Shown: positions 7,229 through 15,966, counted from the first letter of the stretch. The stretch: 64,000 nt of DNA from an uncultured Eubacteriales bacterium (GCA_902492505.1 CABULU010000003.1:1-64000); one strand, 5' to 3'. Notes: generated by a model not told the origin, from the sequence alone. Numbers and translations: made by a program.

Positions 7229-7618
7229 ATGAAGAAAACCAAAATTTTATTGCCGGCGCTGGTGTTAGTACTCATGCTTACCATGCTTTGCGGCTGTGCA
7301 AAGGATGAAGCATTGAACGGTGATAAAATAGCCTTTACTCTGACTGTTGTTCATGCGGACAAATCTCAAAAAGAGTTTGAAATTACAACAACCGAGACCA
7401 ATCTGCGGCGTGCACTTGAGGAGGAAAACCTTATTTCAGGTCAGGAGTCGGAATACGGGCTGTTTGTCACCACAGTTGACGGCGAAACAGCTGATTACAG
7501 CAAGGATGAAGGATGGTGGAGTCTCACAAAAAACGGCGAGCCAACATCTACGGGAGTAGACAGCTGCACTGTTGCCGACGGTGACGAATACGGTTTTACT
7601 TATACTATCGGTTACTGA
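7229..7618 (+). CDS. DUF4430-domain lipoprotein
   Basis: 129 residues. A lipoprotein signal peptide (MKKTK, hydrophobic run, lipobox LCGC with C23) is followed by a DUF4430 domain. Its typical end, GWWSLTKNGEPTSTG then a strand and GDEYGFTYT, is clear. DUF4430 is related to the transcobalamin C-terminal beta-grasp fold and is common in secreted proteins of Clostridia; its ligand is not known for stand-alone forms. It starts 19 bases after serA with AAGGAG upstream, so the two are probably cotranscribed, though no functional link is evident. A bidirectional terminator follows. Confidence 0.82.
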   Translation: MKKTKILLPALVLVLMLTMLCGCAKDEALNGDKIAFTLTVVHADKSQKEFEITTTETNLRRALEEENLISGQESEYGLFVTTVDGETADYSKDEGWWSLTKNGEPTSTGVDSCTVADGDEYGFTYTIGY

Positions 7619-7629
7619 TAAATAAACAA

Positions 7630-7660
7630 AAAAGCGGAGATTTTTAATCTCCGTTTTTTA
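7630..7660 (+). terminator. Bidirectional terminator between the DUF4430 gene and ackA
   Basis: CGGAGATT (7635-7642) pairs with AATCTCCG (7646-7653), with A-rich sequence before and TTTTTTATTTT after, so it can act on both strands for the convergent genes. Confidence 0.85.
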
Positions 7661-7663
7661 TTT

Positions 7664-8893
7664 TCACAGCCTGATTTTACCCGCTTTAGCGACAATTTCT
7701 ACCGTATCGCGGGCGATTACCAATTCTTCGTTTGTGGGAATTATAAATGCCGCAACTTTTGAATCATCTGTTGTTATTTTTGTGTTTTCCTTACAGTGCT
7801 CGACACTGTTTGCCTCGACATCAAGCTTTAATCCCAGATATGTAAGGTTTTCAAGCACGCGGCGGCGCAGCAACGGGTCGTTTTCCCCTATTCCCGCAGT
7901 AAATACAATAGCGTCAACTCCGTTCATTGCGGCGGCATATGAACCGATGTATTTGATTATCTGATAATGCTGCATCTCAATCGCAAGCATAGAGCGCTCT
8001 ATACCGGCAGCCGCTTCTTCATTTACCGTGCGACTGTCGTTTGATGTGCCGGAAATTCCCAATAGCCCCGATTCTTTATTACACATTACATCTATATCAT
8101 GAGCGGACATATTTTCCTTTTCAGCAATATATGTCAGCACCGAAGGGTCCATACTCCCGCAGCGTGTACCCATCAAAAATCCGTCTACCGGAGTAAGCCC
8201 CATCGACGTATCTACACATTTTCCGCCTTCAACTGCAGAAATAGACGCGCCGTTTCCTATATGGCATGTAATAATTTTAAGCTCGCTGATATCGCGTCCC
8301 ATAAGATGCGCGCATTCACCAGAAACATATCTGTGCGACGTGCCGTGCGCACCGTAACGGCGAATATGGTATTTTTCATAATATTTATACGGCAGCGCAA
8401 ACATGTAAGCTTTGGGCGGCATTGTCTGATGAAAAGACGTGTCAAAAACCGCAACCTGCGGCACCCGCGTACCCAGCACTTCGATACACGCGCGTATGCC
8501 GGTGACATGAGCCTTGTTATGAAGCGGTGCCAGAACCGCCAGCTCGCTTATCTTATTTATAACATCCTCATCAATAAGAACGGACTGAGAAAAAACGTCT
8601 CCGCCCTGAACAACTCTGTGACCTACGGCGTTTATTTCATCCAGTGAATTCACAACACGGTCCGAGCCGTAAACCAGCGCATCAATAACCATTTTGAACG
8701 CGGCCTTATGGTCGGGAATTGCTATTTCCTTTTTAAATACCTGGCGTTCCTGTTCGCCCACCTTATAGCCGAAAATCCCCGTTTCCTCACCGATTCTTTC
8801 ACAGTTACCCTTAGCGATTAGCTGCTCGCCGTCCATATCTATAAGCTGAAACTTAAGCGAGGAGCTGCCCGCATTGATGACAAGTACCTTCAT
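7664..8893 (-). CDS. ackA: Acetate kinase
   Basis: Interconverts acetyl phosphate + ADP with acetate + ATP, the substrate-level phosphorylation step of acetate fermentation. The 409 residues match the usual length. Signatures are VLVINAGSSSLKF at the N-terminus, VGHRVVQGG near 87, FDTSFHQTMP near 165, the HGTSHRYV active-site region near 197, ITCHIGNGASISAV near 222, and FTAGIGEND near 335. ATG 8893 was chosen for its GGAGG 6 bases upstream and for the family start MKVLVINAG; the longer frame adds nine unconserved residues. It has its own promoter (8960-8988). No phosphotransacetylase gene lies next to it. It ends in a shared terminator. Confidence 0.96.
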   Translation of the reverse strand: MKVLVINAGSSSLKFQLIDMDGEQLIAKGNCERIGEETGIFGYKVGEQERQVFKKEIAIPDHKAAFKMVIDALVYGSDRVVNSLDEINAVGHRVVQGGDVFSQSVLIDEDVINKISELAVLAPLHNKAHVTGIRACIEVLGTRVPQVAVFDTSFHQTMPPKAYMFALPYKYYEKYHIRRYGAHGTSHRYVSGECAHLMGRDISELKIITCHIGNGASISAVEGGKCVDTSMGLTPVDGFLMGTRCGSMDPSVLTYIAEKENMSAHDIDVMCNKESGLLGISGTSNDSRTVNEEAAAGIERSMLAIEMQHYQIIKYIGSYAAAMNGVDAIVFTAGIGENDPLLRRRVLENLTYLGLKLDVEANSVEHCKENTKITTDDSKVAAFIIPTNEELVIARDTVEIVAKAGKIRL

Positions 8894-8959
8894 TTTTTCC
8901 TCCGTATTTTTAAAATCCATGTCAATATGCGCATTCAGCGCAATTAAACGGTTTATTAT

Positions 8960-8988
8960 ATTATAGTGGAATAAATTTTATAATTCAA
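8960..8988 (-). promoter_or_regulatory. Promoter of ackA
   Basis: Minus-strand TTGAAT (8988-8983), a 17-base spacer, and a perfect TATAAT (8965-8960). It lies within 7 bases of the upstream stop codon, giving ackA its own start of transcription with a leader of about 60 bases. Confidence 0.68.
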
Positions 8989-8994
8989 CAGTTT

Positions 8995-11895
8995 TCACTT
9001 AAAATAGTCATTTAATGACAGAACAATATTATCGCAAAGCTTTTGCTTATACTCATCTGTCATAAGCATTTCGTATTCCGACGGATTGCAGACAAACCCG
9101 CATTCGATAAGTATGCACGGGTAGCGGTAATCCCGGCATACGTTAAGACTCTGTGCCTTAAAGCCGTTATTTTTCATATCAAGACCGTCTGTTATCCTGT
9201 CGGACACCGCCTTGGAAAGAGACAGCGCCGTCTCCCTTGAATACAGCACTACAATGCCGCTTGCTTTATTAAAATCCGAACCGCGGGAAACTGAATTATG
9301 ATGCACAGAGATACTGATATCGGGTTTATACGAACGAATAAGTCCCGCACGCTGAGCAAGCGGCAGCGTGCTTGCATCCTCACGTGTAAGAATTACGTTC
9401 GCCCCTGCGTCTTTAAGTTTTTGCGCAAGTATGTACGACACGCTGAGGTTCAAGTCATCCTCGCATATTCCGTCAGAACCGGCAGGTCCTGCCGCACCTC
9501 TGTCCTCACCTCCGTGCCCCGGGTCTATCGCTATCGTTTTTCCCGACAGCCCGCCTCCGCGGTTTGTATACAACCATACAGACAATGTTTTTTCATCAGT
9601 CTTGCGGACAAAAAAACCTTCCGCACTGCCGCTTTCAACCGTGAATACCGCGTCTGCCGCACTGCCTTTGCGAATAAGCTTTGCACTGACACGCGCACTC
9701 TGCGGCACGATTTCAGGCTCTCCGCTTATTCCGTAAAGCCCGACTATAAGCGCGCCGCCATCTGTAACGCGGCTTTGAAATTCCGGCACCGACTCAGCAA
9801 ACACAAGATCTACTCTTGTGTATTTACTTTCATCAATATCAAGCGGCGCAGCTTCAGGCGCGGTGTCAGCAACATTATCCTTGTTCACCCATTTGCCGCT
9901 CATCAGGCGGTAAAGTCCGTTCACAAGCGCGGTTGCGCTCACCTCAGCCCCCGCCGGAAGCTGATAATTATCCATCATCGAGCCGTCGCCCGTATCATTG
10001 TAAACATAACACTCATTCTGTGTATAAAGCTTCATCGGCGCGCTTATTATTTCAGTTCTGCCTGCATTTCCGTAGCTCACATTACCTTTGTCGGTTTTAG
10101 CGTAGAATTCGGTTACACCGCCGTCGGCGCTTCCCGCTATTATATTGGGTACGCTGACTTTTGCGCTGTAACAAACAAATCCGCCCGATGGTTCACCCGA
10201 CGGGGAAAGCTTAACCTCCCTGCCCAAAAATCGAGCATAAACATCCGCATTTTGGGCAGCATAAACCGACAGTTGTGCACACTCGCCCGCATAATAAATA
10301 CTGTCGCCTTCCGGACAGACGCTGCCCTTCAGAAATATACCGTTTACAACCTCACGTGTATCTTCGGCGGTAACGCGGATGCAGGTTATGCTCTCAGTGT
10401 CATCGCCGTTTTTAAAAGTAAATTTATTTTCCCCTTGTTCAAGCGCAAGATATGCACAAAAATATCCGTGTTCCGTAACCGAAACAGTATTGCCGTTTAC
10501 CGTAAGAGGATTTTGCGGGTTAGCAACACCCGTCACGGAAACATTTGCATCCGTTGTGCGGTATCCGTCCGCCGGCGCCGTAATTTTAAGGCTTTCAGCG
10601 GCAGCATGTGCAGTACCGACATATTTCTGCGCTTTCTGCTCGAATTTTATATCTGATACACCGCTTGATTCAGACAATATTTCGTTTTTTTCGATTACCG
10701 GGCTCTGATAAGACTTTATCATATCCAGGCATCCCAATACATTTGCCTTTAAAGTACCGTACCTGAAAAACACGCTTCCGCTGACGCCTTTTTGTGCGCA
10801 CAGGTCAAGCTGACGAGTAATCTGAGATACATCCTCAAAGCCTTTTTCGCCGGTTCCAAGCTTATACAGCGCGTGCCCGACATACAAACTGACTCCGGCT
10901 GACTCACAAAGGCTGCTCCACCATTCAACAAGATTATCAAAAGGCGCCGCCTCCGTCTCAAACGCCCAATAAAGCTGAGGGCATATGTAGTCAACCCATC
11001 CGTTTTGCACCCAAGCCCTGGAGTCAGCAAAAATCTCACTGTAAGAGGACATTCCGCGGGTATCGGAACCATCCGGGTTGTCGCGCTTATTATCCCAAAT
11101 TCCAAATGGACTGACGCCGAAGCTTACATTCGGATTAATTTTATGTATTGCCTCAAAGGTTCCTTTAATTAACATATTGACATTATTACGTCTGAAATCG
11201 GCAATATCTGAAAATCCCTCGCCGTATTGCGCATACTGCTCCGCGTCTGGATAATCGGTCACACCATAGGGATAAAAATAATCGTCAAAATGAATTCCGT
11301 CCACATCATAACCGCGGACAATTTCCTCAACACCTGATATTATAAGATCACGGACCTCCGGTACAGCCGGATTGAAATAAACGCCACCGTCAGAACAGAT
11401 CACATAATAATCGGGATGCTGTTTTGCGGGACTGAATTCAGAAAGCGCGGATATAACCGCCTCGGCTCCGTCATCACCCTTACCGACACGGTACGGATTT
11501 ACCCACGCATGAACCTCTATATTCTCTGCATGGGCTTTTTTTATAAGATATTCAAGAGGATCAAAGCCGCCGTCCGGCGCTTTTCCCTGCGTGCCTGACA
11601 ACACCTCGCTCCACGGAAATATGTCAGACTTATACAGTGCGTCAGCGCAGGGACGCACCTGAAAAAAAACGGCGTTTATTCCCGCGCTTTTACAGGTTGC
11701 TATGACATCGTCAAGCTCTTTTTTCAGCTGCTCACTCGAAAGACCGGGCTTTGACGGAAAGTCAAGATTTTTCACAGAGGACAGCCACACGCCGCGCAGG
11801 TATTTTTCTTCTTCCGTTACCGCACCGGAAACAGACATAAAAGACAGCATATTCACAATCACCGCCGTTATTATGATTAAGGATAGCTTTTTCAT
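8995..11895 (-). CDS. Secreted peptidoglycan hydrolase: DUF187/GHL10 glycoside hydrolase fused to N-acetylmuramoyl-L-alanine amidase
   Basis: 966 residues. A signal peptide (MKKLSLIII...SVSGAV) leads into a DUF187/GHL10 TIM barrel (about 30-345; RGVWLSSVKNLDFPS, FFQVRPCADALY, EVHAWVNPYRV, DGIHFDDYFYPYG, SFGVSPFGIW). Next come an Ig/glucodextranase-like beta domain (about 430-510), an SH3-like segment (about 640-690), an AMIN-like region (about 700-785) and Amidase_3 (about 785-966). The zinc ligands of Amidase_3 appear in IDPGHGG, CEDDLNLS and SISVHHNS, with the catalytic Glu in LIECGFVCN. ATG 11895 has GAAGGGA 7 bases upstream and is preferred to the in-frame TTG at 11910. Amidases strip stem peptides and DigH-type GHL10 enzymes cut denuded glycan, so the two halves could act in sequence on septal or spore wall. 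Confidence 0.88.
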   Translation of the reverse strand: MKKLSLIIITAVIVNMLSFMSVSGAVTEEEKYLRGVWLSSVKNLDFPSKPGLSSEQLKKELDDVIATCKSAGINAVFFQVRPCADALYKSDIFPWSEVLSGTQGKAPDGGFDPLEYLIKKAHAENIEVHAWVNPYRVGKGDDGAEAVISALSEFSPAKQHPDYYVICSDGGVYFNPAVPEVRDLIISGVEEIVRGYDVDGIHFDDYFYPYGVTDYPDAEQYAQYGEGFSDIADFRRNNVNMLIKGTFEAIHKINPNVSFGVSPFGIWDNKRDNPDGSDTRGMSSYSEIFADSRAWVQNGWVDYICPQLYWAFETEAAPFDNLVEWWSSLCESAGVSLYVGHALYKLGTGEKGFEDVSQITRQLDLCAQKGVSGSVFFRYGTLKANVLGCLDMIKSYQSPVIEKNEILSESSGVSDIKFEQKAQKYVGTAHAAAESLKITAPADGYRTTDANVSVTGVANPQNPLTVNGNTVSVTEHGYFCAYLALEQGENKFTFKNGDDTESITCIRVTAEDTREVVNGIFLKGSVCPEGDSIYYAGECAQLSVYAAQNADVYARFLGREVKLSPSGEPSGGFVCYSAKVSVPNIIAGSADGGVTEFYAKTDKGNVSYGNAGRTEIISAPMKLYTQNECYVYNDTGDGSMMDNYQLPAGAEVSATALVNGLYRLMSGKWVNKDNVADTAPEAAPLDIDESKYTRVDLVFAESVPEFQSRVTDGGALIVGLYGISGEPEIVPQSARVSAKLIRKGSAADAVFTVESGSAEGFFVRKTDEKTLSVWLYTNRGGGLSGKTIAIDPGHGGEDRGAAGPAGSDGICEDDLNLSVSYILAQKLKDAGANVILTREDASTLPLAQRAGLIRSYKPDISISVHHNSVSRGSDFNKASGIVVLYSRETALSLSKAVSDRITDGLDMKNNGFKAQSLNVCRDYRYPCILIECGFVCNPSEYEMLMTDEYKQKLCDNIVLSLNDYFK

Positions 11896-11908
11896 GAAAT
11901 TTCCCTTC

Positions 11909-11931
11909 AAAAAACGAGCGCAAAGGCGCCC
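11909..11931 (-). terminator. Hairpin with U6 tract just upstream of the DUF187-amidase gene
   Basis: On the minus strand GGGCGC (11931-11926) pairs with GCGCTC (11921-11916; one G-U), with loop CTTT, followed by G and six U (11914-11909). The U-tract ends next to the Shine-Dalgarno site of the DUF187-amidase gene. It terminates the lipoprotein operon, or attenuates readthrough into the hydrolase gene. Confidence 0.65.
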
Positions 11932-11949
11932 GTATCAGCTAATCATTTT

Positions 11950-12402
11950 TTACATCAGATCAAGCTTGGCAGCCTTTTCTTCATAATTGAGCAGGTTATA
12001 TTTTTCCTTTACCTGCTCCTTTTGAGATGGATTTGCATAAACAAATGCCACAGTATCGTAAACTATGTAATCATCCAAAAAAATAAGTCTGTGTTCTTTT
12101 ACTCCATTGAGTATGATAACATATTCAACACGCTCGACAGGCACCTCGATTGCATTCTGCTTTTCAAGCTTTAAGGACTGAGCCCAATTTATCAGTGTGT
12201 CCAAATCCTCACGCTCAGTCACCGTTTTGGAGACATATTCGCGGTAATCCGGCTCATCCTCCTTATAGCAGGTTTTTTTAAACTCTATAGACGTGACACT
12301 TTCTTTTTTAATGTCCAACATCGGCCGAGTCTTTTTCGCACATCCGAAAAGCATAACGGCGCAAAGTAAAACAAACACCGCCATAAAAAATGATTTTTTC
12401 AT
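11950..12402 (-). CDS. Small lipoprotein of unknown function
   Basis: 150 residues. A lipoprotein signal (MKKSFFMAV..., lipobox LFGC, C21) is followed by a soluble, charged domain with no family I recognise. The mid part (VERVEYVIILNGVKEHRLIFLD) looks beta-rich. ATG 12402 directly abuts the TAA of the upstream lipoprotein, with GGAGG 8 bases before it inside that gene, so the two are coupled and may work together at the membrane. They follow rluB. Confidence 0.7.
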   Translation of the reverse strand: MKKSFFMAVFVLLCAVMLFGCAKKTRPMLDIKKESVTSIEFKKTCYKEDEPDYREYVSKTVTEREDLDTLINWAQSLKLEKQNAIEVPVERVEYVIILNGVKEHRLIFLDDYIVYDTVAFVYANPSQKEQVKEKYNLLNYEEKAAKLDLM

Positions 12403-13014
12403 TTACAGTTCCTCCACCGATTTATTTATAACCTCTCCTGACATAACGTCCACAACACTGTGATAAACGCAGCTGTTAACAAGCGAGATATGGTCTATTT
12501 CGTAAAGTGGCATACCGTTTTTATAGCAAAGAGTCAGTTCAACATAATTATACACAAATCCGCTGCCCTGATGCGCAAGCGCTGCATTTTTGACGGCAGT
12601 ATCTGAATCCGCCTCAAAAGTATCCGGTTCAAGCGGCATTGCGTGGCTTATAAGCTCATACGGCATTGCACCGTAATCCGCATAATCGGGCGCAGAACAC
12701 TTTTCAATACGTCCAGTGCGGTTATTAACCTCTACAATAAGTATATCGGAATATTTCATATCATCAGGACGCTTATCGGTATACACATAAGTGTAGTTGC
12801 CGACATTTTCGCTGTTTACAAGCAGCTTTGCACCGTAAAGCAAATATCCCTCCTTGCCGCGTTCAGCAAGATTTTCCTTCAGCGCGTCATATACACTTAT
12901 AATCGTATTATCTGTCTTGCCGATATTATTTTTGCCGCCCGACAGTATATCACAGCCGGTAAGACAGACGGAAATCATCAGTATTGCCATTGCCGCCGAT
13001 ATAATTCTTTTCAC
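12403..13014 (-). CDS. Lipoprotein of unknown function
   Basis: 203 residues. A signal peptide with lipobox LTGC (C21) is followed by a Gly/Asn linker and an alpha/beta domain. The stretch around YTYVYTDKRPDDMKYSDILIVEVN and the tail HSVVDVMSGEVINKS are the clearest features; the latter recalls PepSY-like strands, though I cannot assign the family. The start is GTG 13014, with GAGG 8 bases upstream. It follows rluB by 10 bases and is coupled to the next lipoprotein. Confidence 0.7.
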   Translation of the reverse strand: MKRIISAAMAILMISVCLTGCDILSGGKNNIGKTDNTIISVYDALKENLAERGKEGYLLYGAKLLVNSENVGNYTYVYTDKRPDDMKYSDILIVEVNNRTGRIEKCSAPDYADYGAMPYELISHAMPLEPDTFEADSDTAVKNAALAHQGSGFVYNYVELTLCYKNGMPLYEIDHISLVNSCVYHSVVDVMSGEVINKSVEEL

Positions 13015-13024
13015 GTTTTTTTCC

Positions 13025-13750
13025 TCACAACGTCTTTAAATAATTGACTTCCTTTTCAGTCAGCTTTCTGTACTGACCCGAATTCAGACTGCCGATGGAC
13101 AGCCTCCCTATCCTCTCGCGCTTAAGACGCAGCACCTCTAAGCCGAGCGCCTCGCACATTCGGCGTATCTGGCGGTTTTTACCCTCATAAATTGTAATAA
13201 GCAAAACCGTCCTGTCATCCTTGAGCTCGTGAAGCTCAACATCTGCCGGCGCCGTGGTATAATCAAGCTCCGGAAGATAAACGCCGGCGCTGAGCGCACC
13301 GAGCATATCCCCGCTGACTTTGCCTTTGATTATCGCGCGGTAGGTTTTCGGAATATGATTTTTAGGGTGCATAAGCTTATTGGCAAGTTCACCGTCATTT
13401 GTCATAATCAACAAGCCCTCGCTGTCACGGTCCAGCCTGCCGACAGGATATAAACGCGCACGCTCCTTTTTTACAAGATCTGTCACACACTTACGCCCAA
13501 GTTCGTCCTTTACGGTTGTGACATAGCCGCGCGGCTTATACAGCATTATATAGGAATTTTCCTTTTTTCGCGGAAATATCTGCTGTCCGTCGACTCTCAC
13601 GCCCGTTGTATCAGATGCCACCTTGTCGCCGATAACAGCACATTTGCCGCCGACTGTTACACGCCCCGCTTCTATCAGTTTTTCAGCGGATCGGCGCGAA
13701 CAGACTCCGCTGTCTGCAAGAAACTTTTGCAGCCGTATAAATTCTGTCAT
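13025..13750 (-). CDS. rluB: 23S rRNA pseudouridine synthase, RluB family
   Basis: Isomerises a uridine of 23S rRNA to pseudouridine (helix 89 in the family). 241 residues. An S4 RNA-binding domain is N-terminal (RLQKFLADSGVCSRRSAEKL, residues 6-25), then the RsuA/RluB/E/F catalytic domain with YPVGRLDRDSEGLLIMTNDG near 96-115; the Asp of GRLDRDSEG is the catalytic one. KGKV and GKNRQIRRMCEALG near 190 are typical. ATG 13750. It lies between dacF and two lipoprotein genes; the dacB/dacF-rluB neighbourhood is also seen in Bacillus. Confidence 0.92.
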   Translation of the reverse strand: MTEFIRLQKFLADSGVCSRRSAEKLIEAGRVTVGGKCAVIGDKVASDTTGVRVDGQQIFPRKKENSYIMLYKPRGYVTTVKDELGRKCVTDLVKKERARLYPVGRLDRDSEGLLIMTNDGELANKLMHPKNHIPKTYRAIIKGKVSGDMLGALSAGVYLPELDYTTAPADVELHELKDDRTVLLITIYEGKNRQIRRMCEALGLEVLRLKRERIGRLSIGSLNSGQYRKLTEKEVNYLKTL

Positions 13751-13775
13751 TTTATATGTCCTTTATTATATTTTA

Positions 13776-14921
13776 TTAAAATAATTCTTTAAAAAAGTTC
13801 TTTATCGCATTAATTATTCTCGTAAAAAGCAGCTCTTTTCTCTGCTGCGGCGCTTCTATCGCCTCCGCAATACACAGCTCATCCTGCGCCGCCGGCTGTC
13901 CGTTGATAAAAAAGCTGACACTGCCTACAACGTCTCCCGCTGATTTTGGTGCATAGACAAATTTTTCCGCCTTTATGACACTTGAAACAGAACTTTCCTC
14001 AAAGACAACCACACTTAAATCGTTTTTATTTACAGCGGTAACCGCAGCGCCATCGGGCGTATGCAGTTCAACCGAAATTTCACCGGCATTGGCAAGGCTG
14101 ATTCTGCGCGCCTTTGAAAAACCGTAATCAAATGCCGACATATGATCATTCCAATCGTCACCGTCGTTCAGCGTAACGCATATAAGAGTTACGCCGTCGC
14201 GCTGCGCCGCACTGACAAGACACCTGCCCGCTTTCTTGGTAAAACCGGTTTTTACCCCTATTGTGCTGTCATACATATAAAGCAGCTTATTATGATTTTT
14301 CAGAGTACGCCCGTTTGGATTATTATTATACGGCACCTTGGCCGATTCCGAGGACACGATTTCCCTGAACGTGTTATTTTCAAGCGCATGCGCCGTAATT
14401 ATCGCAAGCTCCCGTGCTGTAGTATAATGGCTGTCATCCGGAAGACCGGAGGGATTTGCAAAATTGGTATCATGCAGACCGAGTGACGCCGCGCGCTCAT
14501 TCATCATTTCCACAAACCGCTGCTCACTGCCGCCCACATGAATTGCAAGCGCCACCGCAGCGTCGTTGCCGGAGGTGAGCATCAAACCGTAAAGCAGGTC
14601 GCGCACAGACAGCGTTTCGCCTGCGATCAGATACATTGACGAGCCCTCAACACCGCATGCCTGCGCCGGTATAACGACGTTTGCATTAAGGTCGGCGTTT
14701 TCCAAAACAACAAGCGCCGTCATAATTTTGGTAGTGCTTGCCATAGGCAAAACCTTATTGCAGTTAATATCTATAAGTATCGTCTCAGTTGACTCCTCCA
14801 TGAGTATCATGGAACGGGCGCTGTACGCACCGGCACTGAAAGGAATGCCGAAAGATATTGCCATCACCGACAAAAATATAACCGTATATCTTGTGCAACG
14901 TATAAATATGTATTTTATCAC
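13776..14921 (-). CDS. D-alanyl-D-alanine carboxypeptidase, DacF/DacB type (S11)
   Basis: Trims the terminal D-Ala of peptidoglycan stem peptides outside the membrane. 381 residues. A signal peptide (about 1-32, ending SAGAYS) precedes the penicillin-binding motifs: STTK at about 62-65 (nucleophile Ser), TSGND near 117 (SxN type), and KTGFT near 224. A C-terminal PBP5-like beta domain follows from about 290, with an amphipathic tail (FTRIINAIKNFFKEL) that could anchor it. The start is GTG 14921 with AGGTGG 6 bases upstream; that site lies in a hairpin (14928-14958). It sits between gerW and rluB, in a neighbourhood shared with sporulation genes. Vegetative or forespore use cannot be told. Confidence 0.9.
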   Translation of the reverse strand: MIKYIFIRCTRYTVIFLSVMAISFGIPFSAGAYSARSMILMEESTETILIDINCNKVLPMASTTKIMTALVVLENADLNANVVIPAQACGVEGSSMYLIAGETLSVRDLLYGLMLTSGNDAAVALAIHVGGSEQRFVEMMNERAASLGLHDTNFANPSGLPDDSHYTTARELAIITAHALENNTFREIVSSESAKVPYNNNPNGRTLKNHNKLLYMYDSTIGVKTGFTKKAGRCLVSAAQRDGVTLICVTLNDGDDWNDHMSAFDYGFSKARRISLANAGEISVELHTPDGAAVTAVNKNDLSVVVFEESSVSSVIKAEKFVYAPKSAGDVVGSVSFFINGQPAAQDELCIAEAIEAPQQRKELLFTRIINAIKNFFKELF

Positions 14922-14927
14922 CGTAAA

Positions 14928-14958
14928 CCACCTGTCAATTTATTCTATTGGCAGGTGG
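14928..14958 (-). promoter_or_regulatory. Inverted repeat that would mask the dacF ribosome-binding site
   Basis: On the minus strand CCACCTG (14958-14952) is complementary to CAGGTGG (14934-14928), with a 17-base A/U-rich loop. AGGTGG is the Shine-Dalgarno sequence of the carboxypeptidase GTG start. The hairpin lies between the gerW stop and this start, so ribosome access could depend on its opening. No U-tract follows, so it is not a terminator. Confidence 0.5.
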
Positions 14959-14978
14959 CCTAAGTTATTCGTAATTAT

Positions 14979-15371
14979 CTATAATTGAGCGCTGTCGTTT
15001 TTATCTTCCTTTTTCTTTGATATAAGCGCACTTATCTGATCAATAAGCTCAGGAATCTTAGTAAATATTTTATCAGTCTGGTCGGGGGTATCGGTTACAT
15101 TCACAAGACGTACATTTCCGTCCGTTATAACAAGAAACGCAACAGGGGAAATCTTTATTCCGCCGCCTGCACCGCCGCCGAAATTATCCGACGACGGGGC
15201 TTTACCGAAGCTTGAGCCGCCCGAAACAAAGCCCATTGATACCTTTGACACGGGAATCACGGTTGTACTGTCCGAAATATTAATCGGGTTGCCGACAACG
15301 CTGTCAACGTCTATCATTTTTTTAAGACCGTCAATTGCATTATTCAAAACCTGCTCTACATGCTCTGCCAT
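14979..15371 (-). CDS. ytfJ: GerW/YtfJ family sporulation protein
   Basis: 130 residues matching the GerW (YtfJ) family, which in Bacillus is needed for normal germination. MAEHVEQVLNNAIDGLKKMI starts the protein. The signature TTVIPVSKVSMGFVSGGSSF (near 36-55) is followed by a Gly-rich loop GGGAGGG and SPVAFLVI. The C-terminal helix IPELIDQISALI is followed by a charged tail. ATG 15371 follows the DUF2953 gene by 13 bases; the pair DUF2953-gerW is recurrent in spore formers. Confidence 0.93.
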   Translation of the reverse strand: MAEHVEQVLNNAIDGLKKMIDVDSVVGNPINISDSTTVIPVSKVSMGFVSGGSSFGKAPSSDNFGGGAGGGIKISPVAFLVITDGNVRLVNVTDTPDQTDKIFTKIPELIDQISALISKKKEDKNDSAQL

Positions 15372-15384
15372 TTTTACTCTCCTT

Positions 15385-15966
15385 TTATTCCTTTGATTTT
15401 ATTGTACCATCTATTGCAAATAATATCAAGCCGATAAGCAATTTATACAAAAACGTTCTGAATATAATATCTATATAAACATCGGTTTTATCTGCGCTGT
15501 AATCGGCAGCTATATTGATATCACGCATATCAACCTCAAAAAGAGCATTCAATGCCGAAATAATTGTAAAGGCAGCTGCGTTTATACCCCCGAAAAGCAA
15601 GGCAGTTGTGCATGGGTCATCGGACGCCACGGTGATATCAGCCTTAAAACGCTTTATACGAAATGCTTTTAAAATATGCATTTTTGCAGAAATCAGCATA
15701 TCCTTATAATCATTAAGCTTAGTTAAAAATCCACGGCCATCTGTTTTAATCCTTCGATTTTTTTGCTTTTTTTTGGCTGAGTGCTTTGAAGACTTTTTCG
15801 GTTTTGAGGATTTTTTATCGGCGCCGAATTTTTTGACAGGAATACGGAACTTAACAAACAAAACCCGCACCGCAATCCGAAATTCACCGTCATAATATGC
15901 GTACAGATATACCGGGCAGAAAAGCAGCAAGGCAACAAATGCCGGCAAAAGCCACCACCACATCAT
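15385..15966 (-). CDS. DUF2953 membrane protein
   Basis: 193 residues. An N-terminal membrane segment (WWWLLPAFVALLLFCPVYLYAY) and a very basic linker (about 46-75, KKSSKPKKSSKHSAKKK region) precede an amphipathic domain with the typical FKADITVASDDPCTTALLFGG; a hydrophobic stretch near 170-186 may be a second membrane helix. The family occurs next to gerW/ytfJ in spore-forming Bacillota, and its biochemical role is unknown. ATG 15966 overlaps the scpB stop (ATGA). Confidence 0.82.
   Translation of the reverse strand: MMWWWLLPAFVALLLFCPVYLYAYYDGEFRIAVRVLFVKFRIPVKKFGADKKSSKPKKSSKHSAKKKQKNRRIKTDGRGFLTKLNDYKDMLISAKMHILKAFRIKRFKADITVASDDPCTTALLFGGINAAAFTIISALNALFEVDMRDINIAADYSADKTDVYIDIIFRTFLYKLLIGLILFAIDGTIKSKE

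Noticed and set aside
7229..7618. DUF4430 lipoprotein as a cobalamin-binding protein
   Set aside because: The fold family is related to transcobalamin, but no cobalamin transport genes are adjacent and the ligand cannot be inferred.
9298..10656. A 452-residue open frame on the plus strand
   Set aside because: It lies opposite the well-supported DUF187-amidase gene, is rich in Arg, Cys and Ser in no recognisable pattern, and has no ribosome site or family signature.
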